Source: Ensifer oleiphilus (lineage in GTDB: Bacteria > Pseudomonadota > Alphaproteobacteria > Rhizobiales > Rhizobiaceae). Taken from it: a DNA stretch of 64,000 nucleotides. Position 1 is the stretch's first letter. Every line of letters begins with the position of its first letter. The stretch is from positions 1-64,000 of the forward strand of contig NZ_JABWDU010000001.1 of NCBI RefSeq assembly GCF_013371465.1, written 5' to 3'. The notes under the pieces were generated by a model. It was not told the DNA's origin. It worked only from the letters and a program-made list of their open reading frames with translations, and made no database searches. Positions 25,622-35,536 of the stretch are shown one piece after another. Made by a program: the position numbers and the translations under genes.

Positions 25622-27013
25622 ATGGCCCCCTATCAGTTCATCGAACGGCCGTCGCCGTTCAACACCAGCGCCGGCAAGACGCTGCCGATCTTCGCGGTCA
25701 CGCCGGCGCATATCGAAACGGGAGCCATCGATCCGATCGCGCTTGATTGGGCCCGCAAGGCCGGCTTCAAGGCCGAATCGGGTGCCGTGCTTCTGATCCC
25801 GTCTTCCGATGGCCATCTCGGCGGCGCGCTCTTCGGTCTGGGCAGTAACCCGTCCGAGGCGCCGTTCCTGACCGGCAAGCTCGCGCGCGCCCTCCCGGCC
25901 GGCAATTGGCATATCGAAACAGCCCCACTGACAGCCAACCGGCTGGCACTCGGCTATGGCCTCGGCTCCTATCGCTTCGAGCGCTACAAGTCGGCCAAGG
26001 GCGAGCCGCCGACTTTGCTGATCCCGACCGATGCCGATGCAACCGACATCAAGCGCCAGCTCGCAGGCGTCTTTCTTGCCCGCGACCTCATCAACACGCC
26101 GACCAACGACATGGGACCGGAAGCGCTGGAAGCATCGTTCCGTGCGCTTGCGGCGCACTACAAGGCGGATGTGTCGGTGATCTCGGGCGAAGCCCTGCTG
26201 ACGCAGAATTTCCCGCTCGTGCACACCGTCGGCCGGGCCAGCGCCGAAGCGCCCCGTCTTCTCGAGCTGCGCTGGGGCAAGAAGGGCCACAAGAAGGTAA
26301 CGCTGGTCGGCAAGGGCGTCTGCTTCGACACCGGCGGCCTCGACATCAAGCCCGCGTCCTCTATGCTTCTGATGAAGAAAGACATGGGTGGTGCCGCCAA
26401 CGTCATGGGCCTGGCGCTGATGATCATGGACGCAAAGCTCAAGGTCGATCTGCGGGTCATTATCCCCGTCGTCGAGAACTCGATCTCAGCCAATGCCTTC
26501 CGCCCCGGCGATATCTACCGCAGCCGCAAGGGTCTTACGGTGCAGATCGACAACACCGACGCTGAAGGCCGGCTCATCCTTGCCGATGCGCTCGCCTATG
26601 CCGACGAGGAAAAAAACGATCTTCTCGTCGATATGGCGACGCTGACCGGTGCCGCCCGCGTCGCGCTCGGTCCCGACCTGCCGCCGTTCTTCACCGACGA
26701 CGCCGAACTGGCGCACGATCTGTCCGAGGCGAGCCTCGGCGTCGACGATCCGATGTGGCGCATGCCCTTGCACATGGGCTACGACAAGGACGTCTCCGCG
26801 CGTATTGCCGATCTGACGAATGCGCCTTCGGGTGGCATGGCAGGGTCGATCACCGCCGCTCTCTTCCTCAAGCGCTTCGTCACCAACACCAAGAGTTGGG
26901 TGCATTTCGATATCTTCGGATGGGCGCAGTCCGAGCGGCCGCATTCGCCGGTTGGCGGAGAGGCCCAGGCTATTCGCGCGCTCTACCAGCACATCCGGCA
27001 GATCGCCAGGTAA
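25622..27013 (+). CDS. M17 leucyl aminopeptidase family protein
   Basis: Cytosolic di-metal aminopeptidase that removes N-terminal residues from peptides. The 463-aa product has the M17 C-terminal catalytic domain with VGKGVCFDTGGLDIKP, MKKDMGGAANVMG and the signature NTDAEGRL (311-318), containing metal ligands D313 and E315. The N-terminal domain is shorter and more divergent than in PepA. Its ATG is clear and a perfect 12-bp hairpin follows the stop. It could finish degradation of peptides imported by the Yej system encoded nearby. Confidence 0.92.
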   Translation: MAPYQFIERPSPFNTSAGKTLPIFAVTPAHIETGAIDPIALDWARKAGFKAESGAVLLIPSSDGHLGGALFGLGSNPSEAPFLTGKLARALPAGNWHIETAPLTANRLALGYGLGSYRFERYKSAKGEPPTLLIPTDADATDIKRQLAGVFLARDLINTPTNDMGPEALEASFRALAAHYKADVSVISGEALLTQNFPLVHTVGRASAEAPRLLELRWGKKGHKKVTLVGKGVCFDTGGLDIKPASSMLLMKKDMGGAANVMGLALMIMDAKLKVDLRVIIPVVENSISANAFRPGDIYRSRKGLTVQIDNTDAEGRLILADALAYADEEKNDLLVDMATLTGAARVALGPDLPPFFTDDAELAHDLSEASLGVDDPMWRMPLHMGYDKDVSARIADLTNAPSGGMAGSITAALFLKRFVTNTKSWVHFDIFGWAQSERPHSPVGGEAQAIRALYQHIRQIAR

Positions 27014-27025
27014 CACGCTGATGTG

Positions 27026-27055
27026 GACGACCGGCGCTGACACGCGCCGGTCGTC
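27026..27055. terminator. Perfect 12-bp hairpin after the aminopeptidase gene
   Basis: GACGACCGGCGC (27026-27037), loop TGACAC, GCGCCGGTCGTC (27044-27055). The stem is perfect and GC-rich, but AAAAA rather than a T run follows on the plus strand. It is not a canonical intrinsic terminator in that direction and may instead stabilise the transcript end. Confidence 0.45.
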
Positions 27056-27215
27056 AAAAAGAAACGCTTGCGTAACGGTCCGCGGCTATGGTGGCAAACC
27101 ACCGCAGCACCGGGCGTCCCTCAGAAGCGCAGTGGTCGCTGTAGCCCTTTGACCGCCTGCATGCATCCTCAAGCCCAATCCGGCTGAGGCATGTGCGGCT
27201 GCGCAGGAGTTGCCA

Positions 27216-27566
27216 TTGCCGGTCGAGCTTACGCCCTCCCAGGCCCTTGGGCTCTGGCACACGGTTTCGCTGGAGCAGGTTCGGGTCGACGGCCGCGATC
27301 TGACGCTGCGCCAGATGGCGATCCTGTTGCAGATCTATCTCGTGCCGCCGCCTCACACCGTTCGTGGCCTTGCCGCAACGCTCGGCGTCACCAAGCCGGT
27401 TATCACCAGGGCGCTCGACACCATGGGTGCCCTCGGTCTCGTCGATCGCGTCCGTGATGAGCGTGATCGACGCAACGTCGTCATCAAAAGGACAGTCGAC
27501 GGTGCTCTTTATCTTGAAAAATTCGGCGATCTGATCATTGATCAGGGCCGCAAACAGCCTAAGTGA
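27216..27566 (+). CDS. MarR-like winged-helix regulator
   Basis: A 116-aa protein with a MarR-type winged helix. LTLRQMAILLQIYL opens the first helices, VRGLAATLGVTKPVITRAL is the helix-turn-helix with recognition helix (about 50-68), and DERDRRNVVI is the beta-wing. It is shorter than classical MarR (about 140 aa). The start is assigned to TTG at 27216, which sits 6 nt after AGGAG; the TTG at 27210 abuts the same AGGAG too closely. It is 6 bp before the NlpC/P60 gene, so the two are one unit. Target and ligand are unknown. Confidence 0.8.
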   Translation: MPVELTPSQALGLWHTVSLEQVRVDGRDLTLRQMAILLQIYLVPPPHTVRGLAATLGVTKPVITRALDTMGALGLVDRVRDERDRRNVVIKRTVDGALYLEKFGDLIIDQGRKQPK

Positions 27567-27572
27567 GTTGAC

Positions 27573-28427
27573 ATGTCGACACTTCCCGATCGCCGCCTGA
27601 ATGCCTATCGAGCCGACCTCGCAGAAAACCGCCTTCGCGGTGTCGTCGACGCCGAGCGCTATGTCGAGGGAAGCGTTGCCCGTGTCTCGGTGCCGGTGAC
27701 GCCGCTCCGCGCAAAGCCCGATCTTGCCTGCGGAACCGATACCGAACTGCTGCTCGGCGAATCGGTTCGTGTGCTCGATACCAACGAGAGCTGGTGCTGG
27801 GTGAAGGCCGATCTCGACGGCTATGTCGGCTACCTTCCGGAATATTGCCTGGCACCCGTGGTCAAAAGCCCGACGCACATCGTCTCGGCACCGCGCACCT
27901 TCGTCTATTCCGGTCATGACCTGCGCTTTCCGACCGTCTACCCGCTGTCGATGGGCAGCCGCCTGACCGTCGTCGACGAGCGCGAGACCCGCGGCACCCG
28001 TTATTTCCTGCTCGACGGCGGCCAGGCGGTGATCGCCAATCATTGCATCGAGGTCGGCAGCGTCGTGTCGGGAGACTATGTCTCGGTCGCAGCCCGCTTT
28101 GTCGAAACCCCCTATCTGTGGGGCGGTCGCTCCGGGTTCGGCATCGATTGCTCCGGTCTGGTGCAACTGTCGATGATGATGGTCGGCAAGCTTGCGCCGC
28201 GCGATTCCGACATGCAGGCGGCCGGCTTGGGAACGCCGATTGCACGTGAAGAGTTGAGGCGCGGTGACCTCGTCTTCTGGAAGGGACATGTCGCGTTGAT
28301 GGAAGACGACGAGACGCTGATCCACGCCAATGGCCATACGATGACCGTTGCGCGCGAGGGCCTGGAAGCGTCGATCGAGCGCATCGGCTGGCTCTACGAA
28401 CAGCCGACGGGCTATCGCCGCCCCTGA
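27573..28427 (+). CDS. NlpC/P60 family peptidoglycan endopeptidase with SH3 domains
   Basis: A 284-aa cysteine peptidase likely cleaving the gamma-D-Glu-mDAP bond of murein peptides. Two bacterial SH3-like domains (about 35-85 and 100-160) precede the NlpC/P60 domain, where the catalytic Cys is in IDCSGL (C193) and His in KGHVAL (H239), with a third polar residue near IHANGH. No signal peptide is obvious, so it may act on imported cytosolic peptides like YkfC-type enzymes or be exported unconventionally. It is cotranscribed with the MarR-like gene. Confidence 0.88.
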   Translation: MSTLPDRRLNAYRADLAENRLRGVVDAERYVEGSVARVSVPVTPLRAKPDLACGTDTELLLGESVRVLDTNESWCWVKADLDGYVGYLPEYCLAPVVKSPTHIVSAPRTFVYSGHDLRFPTVYPLSMGSRLTVVDERETRGTRYFLLDGGQAVIANHCIEVGSVVSGDYVSVAARFVETPYLWGGRSGFGIDCSGLVQLSMMMVGKLAPRDSDMQAAGLGTPIAREELRRGDLVFWKGHVALMEDDETLIHANGHTMTVAREGLEASIERIGWLYEQPTGYRRP

Positions 28428-28439
28428 TGATTCAACGGC

Positions 28440-29399
28440 TCAGTAGCCGGCTAATTTGTCGACGACGTGCTGCAGCGGTTGCCCGCTTTCGAGGCGGGCG
28501 ATCTGCTGTTCGACGTGGCGGAACAGCGCCTTGACGTCCGAGGACGCGGCGACATGCGGCGTCACATAGACATTCGGCATCTGCCAGAAACGGCTGACCG
28601 GCGAAAGCGGCTCCTGCTCGAAGACATCGAGGGATGCCGCGTGGAGAAGGCCCGCGTCCAGTGAATTCAGGATATCGGCTTCGTTCTGGCTGCCGCCGCG
28701 GCCGCCGTTGATGAAGACCGGGGCGCCAAAGGGGCCGTTGCGGCTCAGCTTGGCAAAAAGCCCCGCGTTGAAGATGCCCCGGGTCTCAGGCGTCAGCGGT
28801 AGCAGGCCGACCAGGAAATCGGTACGTGCCAGGAAGGCATCCAGTTCGTCGCCGCCAAAGGTCTCGATGCCCTCGACGGCCTTCTTGCTGCGTGACCAAC
28901 CGACGACCTTGAAGCCCAGGACCGAAAGCTTGCGGGCCGCATCCTGGCCGAGCACGCCCATTCCCATGATGCCGACGGTAACATCCGCCGCTTCGGGCTG
29001 GGAGAGATCGCGCCATTCCCGCCTTTCGGCAAGCGCTTCATAGGTCCGGTGCTGGCGCAGATGCATCAGGCATTGCATCGCCACCCATTCGCTCATGCGG
29101 GTCGTCAGGCTGCGATCGACGAAGCGCACCAACGGTACTTCCGGCAATCCGGGCAAGGTCAGCACATGGTCGACGCCGGCGCCGCCGGAGAAAACCACCT
29201 TGAGATCGGGCGCCCTGTCAAAAAGGTCGGGAGCCGATTTCCACACCACGGCGTAGTCGATACCGGAGAGGTCACGATCGTCATGGACGGCGTCGGCGCG
29301 GTTGATCACCTCACGATCCGGGAAAGCGCCTTTGAGCGCCGTTTCCACTTCTTCCGGAATGAACTTCAGATCGACGATGACAGGGCTTTTTGCGGGCAT
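28440..29399 (-). CDS. Glyoxylate/hydroxypyruvate reductase A-like D-2-hydroxyacid dehydrogenase
   Basis: A 319-aa NAD(P)-dependent dehydrogenase. It has the dinucleotide motif GIMGMGVLGQDAA (about 148-160) and the conserved substrate Arg region (NGGRGGSQNEADI). The catalytic His is in VTPHVAA near the C-terminus. The sequence pattern is nearest GhrA. It is 10 bp upstream-facing to yejF on the same strand, but there is no clear functional link. It converges on the NlpC/P60 gene with a 12-bp gap. Confidence 0.88.
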   Translation of the reverse strand: MPAKSPVIVDLKFIPEEVETALKGAFPDREVINRADAVHDDRDLSGIDYAVVWKSAPDLFDRAPDLKVVFSGGAGVDHVLTLPGLPEVPLVRFVDRSLTTRMSEWVAMQCLMHLRQHRTYEALAERREWRDLSQPEAADVTVGIMGMGVLGQDAARKLSVLGFKVVGWSRSKKAVEGIETFGGDELDAFLARTDFLVGLLPLTPETRGIFNAGLFAKLSRNGPFGAPVFINGGRGGSQNEADILNSLDAGLLHAASLDVFEQEPLSPVSRFWQMPNVYVTPHVAASSDVKALFRHVEQQIARLESGQPLQHVVDKLAGY

Positions 29400-29409
29400 G
29401 GCGGGAGCT

Positions 29410-31038
29410 CTACTGGCGGATGGCGGTGAGATTGACGGCTTCGAGGTTGAAAGCGGCGGCCATCAGGGCCTTGGTGTAGTCCTCCTGCGGCGCATTGAAG
29501 ATGCGTTCCGCCGGACCTTGCTCGACGACCTTGCCCATGCGCATGACGATCATCTCGTTGGCCAGCGCCCGTACCACCTTGAGGTCATGGCTGATGAAGA
29601 GATAGGCGAGGTCGTGCTTTTGCTGCAGGTCTCGCAAGAGATCGACCACCTGCGCCTGAACGCTCATGTCGAGCGCCGATGTCGGTTCGTCCAGCATCAC
29701 GAATTTCGGTTTCAGCACCATCGCACGCGCAATCGCGACGCGTTGGCGTTGACCACCGGAGAATTCGTGCGGATAGCGCCAGCGCGTGGCGGCATCGAGA
29801 CCCACTTCCTCGAGTGCCGCGGAAACGCGGGCATCGCGCTCGTCGTCCGACAATGCCCGCTCGTGGATTTTCAGCCCCTCGGCGATGATATCGGCAACAG
29901 ACATGCGCGGGCTCAGCGAACCGTAGGGGTCCTGGAACACCACCTGCATCCGGTTTCGAAGCGGCCGCATTTCGCGGAAACTATAGGCATTGATGTCCTT
30001 GCCGACGAAGGCGATGCGCCCCTTGGACGAGATCAGCCGCGTCAGCGCCAGACCGAGTGTCGTCTTGCCGGAACCGGATTCGCCGACGACGCCGAGCGTC
30101 TGGCCGGCGCGCAGTTGCAAGTCGATACCGTCGACCGCCTTCACATGGTCAACGACCTTGCGCAGGAACCCGGCCTTGATCGGAAACCACACCTTCACAT
30201 CATCAGCTTCCATGACGATCGGCTTCGAGGGATCGGAAGCCGGTGGGTTGCCCCTCGGTTCGGAAGCGAGCAGGTGGCGGGTATAGGCATGCTGCGGATT
30301 GGCGAAGATCTCGGCGGTCGGCCCGGTCTCTACGATCTTGCCCTTGGTCATCACGCAGACGCGATCGGCGATCTTGCGCACGATGCCGAGGTCATGGGTG
30401 ATGAACAGCATCGACATGCCGTGCTCGTCCTTGAGTTTCTTGAGCAACTCGAGGATTTGCGCCTGCACCGTGACGTCGAGCGCGGTTGTCGGCTCGTCAG
30501 CGATCAGCAGTTCCGGCCGGTTTGCGAGCGCCATGGCGATCATCACCCGCTGGCGTTGGCCGCCGGAAAGCTCGTGCGGGTAGGCGCCAAGCCGCTTCTC
30601 CGGTTCACGGATCCCGACCTGGTTCAGCAGTTCGAGAATGCGCGTACGGGCAGCGGCGCCTTCGAGCCCCTGGTGCAACTCGAGGATCTCGCCGATCTGG
30701 CGCTCGATCGGATGCAGCGGGTTGAGCGACGTCATCGGCTCCTGGAAGATCATCGTGATGTCGTTGCCGCGCACCTGGCGCAGTTCCGCATCGCTGGCCT
30801 TGAGCAGGTCCTTGCCGTTGAACCGGATCTCCCCGCCCGGATGGCTTGCCGAGGGATAGGGCAAAAGCTTCAGGATCGAGTTCGCCGACACGGATTTGCC
30901 GGAGCCGGACTCGCCGACGAGCGCAACGGTCTCGCCGCGCTTGATGTCGAAGGAAATGCTGTCGACCGCAATCGAGGTGTTGCCGCCCTGGTGGAAGGCT
31001 ACCGACAGGTCGCGGACGGAGAGAATGGGATCGATCAT
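29410..31038 (-). CDS. yejF: Peptide ABC importer, fused double ATPase (YejF-like)
   Basis: A 542-aa cytoplasmic ATPase with two complete nucleotide-binding domains, each with [16 protein letters not shown] Walker [10 protein letters not shown] or FSGGQRQRV signature, and DEPT Walker B. This fused form is characteristic of YejF. The ATG at 31038 has GGTGAG 7 nt upstream; an in-frame GTG at 31050 overlaps the yejE stop and is the alternative. It is the distal gene of yejA-B-E-F. It energises uptake of oligopeptides, including antimicrobial and murein peptides in related bacteria. Confidence 0.92.
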   Translation of the reverse strand: MIDPILSVRDLSVAFHQGGNTSIAVDSISFDIKRGETVALVGESGSGKSVSANSILKLLPYPSASHPGGEIRFNGKDLLKASDAELRQVRGNDITMIFQEPMTSLNPLHPIERQIGEILELHQGLEGAAARTRILELLNQVGIREPEKRLGAYPHELSGGQRQRVMIAMALANRPELLIADEPTTALDVTVQAQILELLKKLKDEHGMSMLFITHDLGIVRKIADRVCVMTKGKIVETGPTAEIFANPQHAYTRHLLASEPRGNPPASDPSKPIVMEADDVKVWFPIKAGFLRKVVDHVKAVDGIDLQLRAGQTLGVVGESGSGKTTLGLALTRLISSKGRIAFVGKDINAYSFREMRPLRNRMQVVFQDPYGSLSPRMSVADIIAEGLKIHERALSDDERDARVSAALEEVGLDAATRWRYPHEFSGGQRQRVAIARAMVLKPKFVMLDEPTSALDMSVQAQVVDLLRDLQQKHDLAYLFISHDLKVVRALANEMIVMRMGKVVEQGPAERIFNAPQEDYTKALMAAAFNLEAVNLTAIRQ

Positions 31039-31046
31039 CGTCGCGC

Positions 31047-32189
31047 TCACCGGAATGTCTTTCTCGGGTCGAAGGCATCGCGGGTCGCTTCGCCGACGAA
31101 GATCAGCAGCGACAGCATCACCGACATGACGCAAAAGGCTGTCAGACCGAGCCAGGGGGCCTGCAGGTTGGATTTGCCCTGGGCGATCATCTCGCCGAGG
31201 GACGGCGAGCCCGGCGGCATGCCGAAGCCGAGGAAATCGAGCGAGGTCAGCGTGGTGATCGAGCCGGACAGAATAAATGGCAGGAAGGTGAGCGTCGCCA
31301 CCATCGCGTTCGGCAACAGGTGCCGGTACATGATCGTGCCGTTACCGACGCCAAGCGCACGGGCCGCATTTACATACTCGAAGTTTCGCGCCCGCAGGAA
31401 CTCGGCGCGCACCACGCCGACGAAGCCGACCCAGGAGAAGAGCAGCATGATGCCAAGCAGGATGAAGAAGCCGGGCGGCAGGATCGCGGCGATGATCAAG
31501 AGGATGTAGAGCACCGGCATCGACGACCAGATCTCGATGAAGCGCTGCATCAGGAGGTCGGTCCAGCCGCCGAAATAACCCTGCACGGCACCGGCCGTCA
31601 CGCCGATGACCGCCGAGGCGATGGTCAGCACCAGGCCGAACAGAACCGAGATTCGGAAGCCGTAGATCATGCGCGCCGTCACGTCGCGCGCCTGGTCGTC
31701 GGTGCCGAGCCAGTTGAGGTTGCCGGCAATGCAGTTGCGATCAGTCGAACCTTCCGGATAGGCCGAGCAGCGTTCGTCCTTGCTCATCAGCCAGAAGGGT
31801 TTGGTCGGCGCCGAGTGCGGAATATTCGAGTTGACCGTCTGGTAGGAGTAGCGGATCGGCGGCCAGACCATCCAGCCGTTGGCCTCGATCTCGTCGCGGA
31901 TGAAATCCGAGCGGAAGTCGGTCTCGGCAAGGAAGCCGCCGAACTTCTCTTCCGGATAATCTACCACCGCGGGAAACAGGATCTCGCCCTTGTAGGAGGC
32001 GATGATCGGCCGATCGTTGGCGATGAATTCGGCAAAGAGGCTGAGCACGAACAGCAGCAGGAAAATCCAGAGCGACCAGTAGCCGCGCCGGTTCGCCTTG
32101 AAATTCTGCCATCGCCGCTTGTTCACCGGTGATAGCCAGCCGCGTGGCGGAGAGGCAGCCTGGGCTGGCGCAGTGGTGACAGTGCTCAT
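31047..32189 (-). CDS. yejE: Peptide ABC importer permease (YejE-like)
   Basis: A 380-aa BPD_transp_1 permease with an N-terminal helix (about 38-58), a large YejE-type periplasmic insertion (about 60-165) and then five or so helices. The ATPase-contact motif is in EYVNAARALGVGNGTIM. The ATG at 32189 has GGAGG 8-9 nt upstream and is preferred to a GTG one codon earlier. It overlaps yejB in the TGATG context, indicating tight coupling. Confidence 0.92.
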   Translation of the reverse strand: MSTVTTAPAQAASPPRGWLSPVNKRRWQNFKANRRGYWSLWIFLLLFVLSLFAEFIANDRPIIASYKGEILFPAVVDYPEEKFGGFLAETDFRSDFIRDEIEANGWMVWPPIRYSYQTVNSNIPHSAPTKPFWLMSKDERCSAYPEGSTDRNCIAGNLNWLGTDDQARDVTARMIYGFRISVLFGLVLTIASAVIGVTAGAVQGYFGGWTDLLMQRFIEIWSSMPVLYILLIIAAILPPGFFILLGIMLLFSWVGFVGVVRAEFLRARNFEYVNAARALGVGNGTIMYRHLLPNAMVATLTFLPFILSGSITTLTSLDFLGFGMPPGSPSLGEMIAQGKSNLQAPWLGLTAFCVMSVMLSLLIFVGEATRDAFDPRKTFR

Positions 32190-33271
32190 CACACGTCCCT
32201 CCGCTCGAAGTCGATACGCGGATCGACCCAGGTATAGATCAGGTCGGAGAGCAGGCTGACGAGCAGGCCCATCAGCGAGAAGATGAACAGCGTTGCAAAG
32301 ACGATCGGATAGTCGCGTTTGACGACGGAATCATAGCCGAGCCGGCCAAGCCCATCGAGCGAGAAGATGTATTCGATCAGCAGCGAGCCGGTGAAGAAGG
32401 CCGAGATGAAGGCGCTCGGGAAACCGGCGATGATGATCAGCATCGCATTGCGGAAGACATGGCCGTAGAGCACCTGGCGGTCGTTAAGCCCCTTGGCGCG
32501 CGCCGTCGTCACATACTGTTTCTTGATCTCGTCGATGAACGAATTCTTGGTGAGAAGCGTCGTCGTCGCAAAAGCCGAGAGCAGCAGCGTGATCAAAGGC
32601 AGCGTCATGTGCCAGAAATAGTCGAGGATCTTCTGCCACCAGGGCAGATCCCAGAAGTTGTCCGAGACGATGCCGCGCAGCGGGAACCAGTCGAGGAACG
32701 ATCCGCCGGCAAAGACGACGATCAAGAGGATGCCGAAAAGGAAGCTCGGAACCGCATAGCCGACGATGATGATACCGGATGTCCAGATGTCGAAGGTCGA
32801 ACCATCAGACACCGCCTTCTTGATGCCGAGCGGTATAGAGATGGCGTAGGAAAACAAGAGAATCCAGAGGCCGAGCGAGATCGAGACCGGCATCTTTTCC
32901 TTGATGAGGTCGATCACCGAAGTGTTGCGGAAGAAGCTCTCGCCGAAGTCGAAGCGGATGTAGTTCCACATCATCGTGCCGAAGCGTTCGAGCGGCGGCT
33001 TGTCGAAGCCGAACTGCTTTTCGAGCTTGGCGATGAATTCCGGGTCAAGCCCCTGGGCGCCGCGGTACTGGCCGCCCTGGTCGCCACCGGCCTGCATCAG
33101 GTCGCCGCTGCTGCCGCTGAGCCGATCGGAGCCGCCGGCGTTCGTCAGGTCCGAGATCACCTGCTCTACCGGTCCGCCCGGCGCAAACTGAATGACGGTG
33201 AAGGAAATCGCCATGATGCCGACGATCGTCGGGATCATCAGAAGCAGGCGACGCAGAATATACGCACCCAT
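32189..33271 (-). CDS. yejB: Peptide ABC importer permease (YejB-like)
   Basis: A 360-aa BPD_transp_1 permease. It opens with [19 protein letters not shown], the classic OppB/DppB-type first helix. The contact loop ([20 protein letters not shown]) and long periplasmic segment rich in Gly/Asp (about 35-100) match YejB. It partners YejE to form the channel and lies 183 bp after yejA in the same direction. Confidence 0.93.
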   Translation of the reverse strand: MGAYILRRLLLMIPTIVGIMAISFTVIQFAPGGPVEQVISDLTNAGGSDRLSGSSGDLMQAGGDQGGQYRGAQGLDPEFIAKLEKQFGFDKPPLERFGTMMWNYIRFDFGESFFRNTSVIDLIKEKMPVSISLGLWILLFSYAISIPLGIKKAVSDGSTFDIWTSGIIIVGYAVPSFLFGILLIVVFAGGSFLDWFPLRGIVSDNFWDLPWWQKILDYFWHMTLPLITLLLSAFATTTLLTKNSFIDEIKKQYVTTARAKGLNDRQVLYGHVFRNAMLIIIAGFPSAFISAFFTGSLLIEYIFSLDGLGRLGYDSVVKRDYPIVFATLFIFSLMGLLVSLLSDLIYTWVDPRIDFERRDV

Positions 33272-33454
33272 CAGGCCAGCCTCTCGATCGACGTGTTGCC
33301 GGTGGCCCGGACCCGCGAAGCGTCGGCGTGCGCCCTATGGTGTTTCAATCCTCACGTCTCCTTGCGGCTTTCAGGCCCAAGCCGGGCCTATATTCGTTTT
33401 CAGTGATTCGTTTTTCTGCATTTGGAATCGAGACGGCTTCCGAGTGCAAGGGCT

Positions 33455-35314
33455 TCATTTGGCCGTGGCGTTTTTCGACCACCAGGCGTCCGGGAAACCG
33501 GTGCCGTAGTAGGGCAGCTCCTTAAGGTGGGCGAGGTGGTTCCAGTAGGCGACGCGAATTGCCTTGGAGTAGAACAGCGGCACGACGTAGTGATGGGCGA
33601 GCAGGACGCGGTCGAGCGCCCGGGTCGTCGCAACCAGCTCTTCGCGGTTGGGCGCGAAGATGATCCTGCGGATCAGCTCGTCTATCGCCGGATCGGCAAT
33701 GCCCGCATAGTTTCTCGATCCCGTCTGGTTGACCGAGCTTGAACCCCAGTAATCGATCTGTTCGTTGCCGGGCACCAGTGTCTGGCCCCAGATGCCGTAG
33801 ATCATGTCATAGTCGAAGCTTCTGACGCGATTGGTGTATTGCGAATCGTCGACGGTGCGGATGCGGGCGTCGATGCCGATTTTCTTGGCACTGTTGATGA
33901 ACGGCGTGACCGTGCGCTCGTAGGACGGATTGGCGAGAAGCAGCTCGAAAGCGAAGGGTTCGCCGGTCTTGGTGTTGACCAGGCGGTTCCCCTTGAGCTC
34001 GTAGCCCGCCTCCTTGAACAGGTCGAGCGCTTTGCGCAAGTTGGTGCGCACCTTCTGCGGGTCGCCATTGATGGGGTTGGTATAGGGCGTGGTGAAGACT
34101 TCGGGCGGAACCTTGTCCTTCAGCTCCTCCAGGATCGCCTTCTCGCGACCTTCGGGAAGTTTGGAGGACGCAAGTTCGCTGCCCCAGAAATAGCTGTCGA
34201 CGCGCTGATAGGCGTTATAGGCGAGATTGCGGTTGAGATCCTCGAAGTCGAAGGCGTAGTTCAGCGCCTCGCGCACCCGCTGATCCTTGAACTTGTCGCG
34301 GCGCATGTTCGGCACGAAGGCTTGCATGACGCCCATTGCGCGCAGCGGATTCTCGATCTCCTCGCGGATGACGCGGCCGTCCTTCATGGCGGGAAAGTCA
34401 TAGGCCTGTGCCCAATGGCTGGCGCTCTGATCTCGGTAGAAATCGACGTTGCCGGAGCGAAAGGCTTCGAACTCCACATTTCTGTCGCTGAAAAACGCAT
34501 AGTTGATCGTGCGAAAATTGTACTGGCCGACATTCACATTGAGGTTCTTGCCCCAATAGTCGTCCCTCAGTTCGAAGCGGATCGAGCCACCCGGCTGGAA
34601 CGAGGCGATCTTGTAGGGCCCCGAGCCCATCACGGGTTCCAGCGTCGTTCGCGAGATATCGCGCTTGTTGCCCTTTTCGTCCGGCCCTTCCCACCAGTGC
34701 TTTGGAACGATGGAGAGCTGGCCGAGAATATTCGGAAGCTCGTGATTGTTCTTCTCGTCGAAGCGGAAGGTGACGTCGCGCTCGCCTGTCTTTTCCGCAG
34801 CAACCACGTGGCGATAATAGTTGGACAGAAGCGGGTTGTGTTCCTTCACCATGTTGAGGGAGAAGATGACGTCTTCAGGCGTCACCGGCGTGCCGTCCGC
34901 CCACTTGGCCTCCGCGCGCAGGCGAAACGTGGCTGATGAGATGTCGTCGGGATAGGAGACGCCCTCGGCAAGCAGGCCGTAGGACGTGGTGATTTCGTCT
35001 TCGGCGGATTTCAGCAGCGTATCGAAAACCAGCGACGCAACGCCGGTCGCTGCCTCGCCCTTGGAAAGGATAGTGTTGAAAGTATCGAACGTGCCGTTTT
35101 CCGACAGCCGCAGTTCGCCGCCTTTCGGAGCATCCGGATTGACGTAATCGAAGCGGGCAAAGCCATCAGCGTATTTGAGCTTGCCGATCGACGACGTGCC
35201 ATGACGCCAGACTGGCTGCTCTTGCGCATTCGCTGCAGGGGTAAGGAGAAGAAGTGCCGCTGTCAGCAGCGAGGCCGCCAGGCCAGGTTTCACGGTCCTG
35301 CAGAAGTTTGGCAT
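33455..35314 (-). CDS. yejA: Periplasmic peptide-binding protein (YejA-like, SBP_bac_5)
   Basis: A 619-aa family 5 solute-binding protein with a signal peptide (SLLTAALLLLTPAANA, cleavage near residue 30). YejA-type features include WRHGTSSIGKLKYADGFARF, SENGTFDTFNTI and FYSKAIRVAYWNHL. It delivers oligopeptides to YejBEF. It is the first gene of the unit. Related alphaproteobacterial systems import murein peptides and host antimicrobial peptides; which applies here cannot be told from sequence. Confidence 0.93.
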   Translation of the reverse strand: MPNFCRTVKPGLAASLLTAALLLLTPAANAQEQPVWRHGTSSIGKLKYADGFARFDYVNPDAPKGGELRLSENGTFDTFNTILSKGEAATGVASLVFDTLLKSAEDEITTSYGLLAEGVSYPDDISSATFRLRAEAKWADGTPVTPEDVIFSLNMVKEHNPLLSNYYRHVVAAEKTGERDVTFRFDEKNNHELPNILGQLSIVPKHWWEGPDEKGNKRDISRTTLEPVMGSGPYKIASFQPGGSIRFELRDDYWGKNLNVNVGQYNFRTINYAFFSDRNVEFEAFRSGNVDFYRDQSASHWAQAYDFPAMKDGRVIREEIENPLRAMGVMQAFVPNMRRDKFKDQRVREALNYAFDFEDLNRNLAYNAYQRVDSYFWGSELASSKLPEGREKAILEELKDKVPPEVFTTPYTNPINGDPQKVRTNLRKALDLFKEAGYELKGNRLVNTKTGEPFAFELLLANPSYERTVTPFINSAKKIGIDARIRTVDDSQYTNRVRSFDYDMIYGIWGQTLVPGNEQIDYWGSSSVNQTGSRNYAGIADPAIDELIRRIIFAPNREELVATTRALDRVLLAHHYVVPLFYSKAIRVAYWNHLAHLKELPYYGTGFPDAWWSKNATAK

Positions 35315-35536
35315 CCAGCCGGTACCCCTTATATTTCAATGTTCTTTTGCGAGAGAATAGGCGAAATCGGGCCAAATGACAGGCGCCGCCGCAAATCAGG
35401 CGAAATTTTTGCGTCACATCCCGGTGATCCGCAAGGCTGAGGCAAAGGCGGCACCTTAGGATCAGGGGATATCGGGCATATCGCACCCATTGCCGGTGCG
35501 GTTCGCCGTTGGGGAATGAACGGAACGGAATTGGAC

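Noticed and set aside
29302-31509. Long plus-strand open frame opposite yejF and yejE
   Set aside because: The minus strand has full ABC motifs and coupled starts; the plus frame has no recognisable feature and crosses two real genes.
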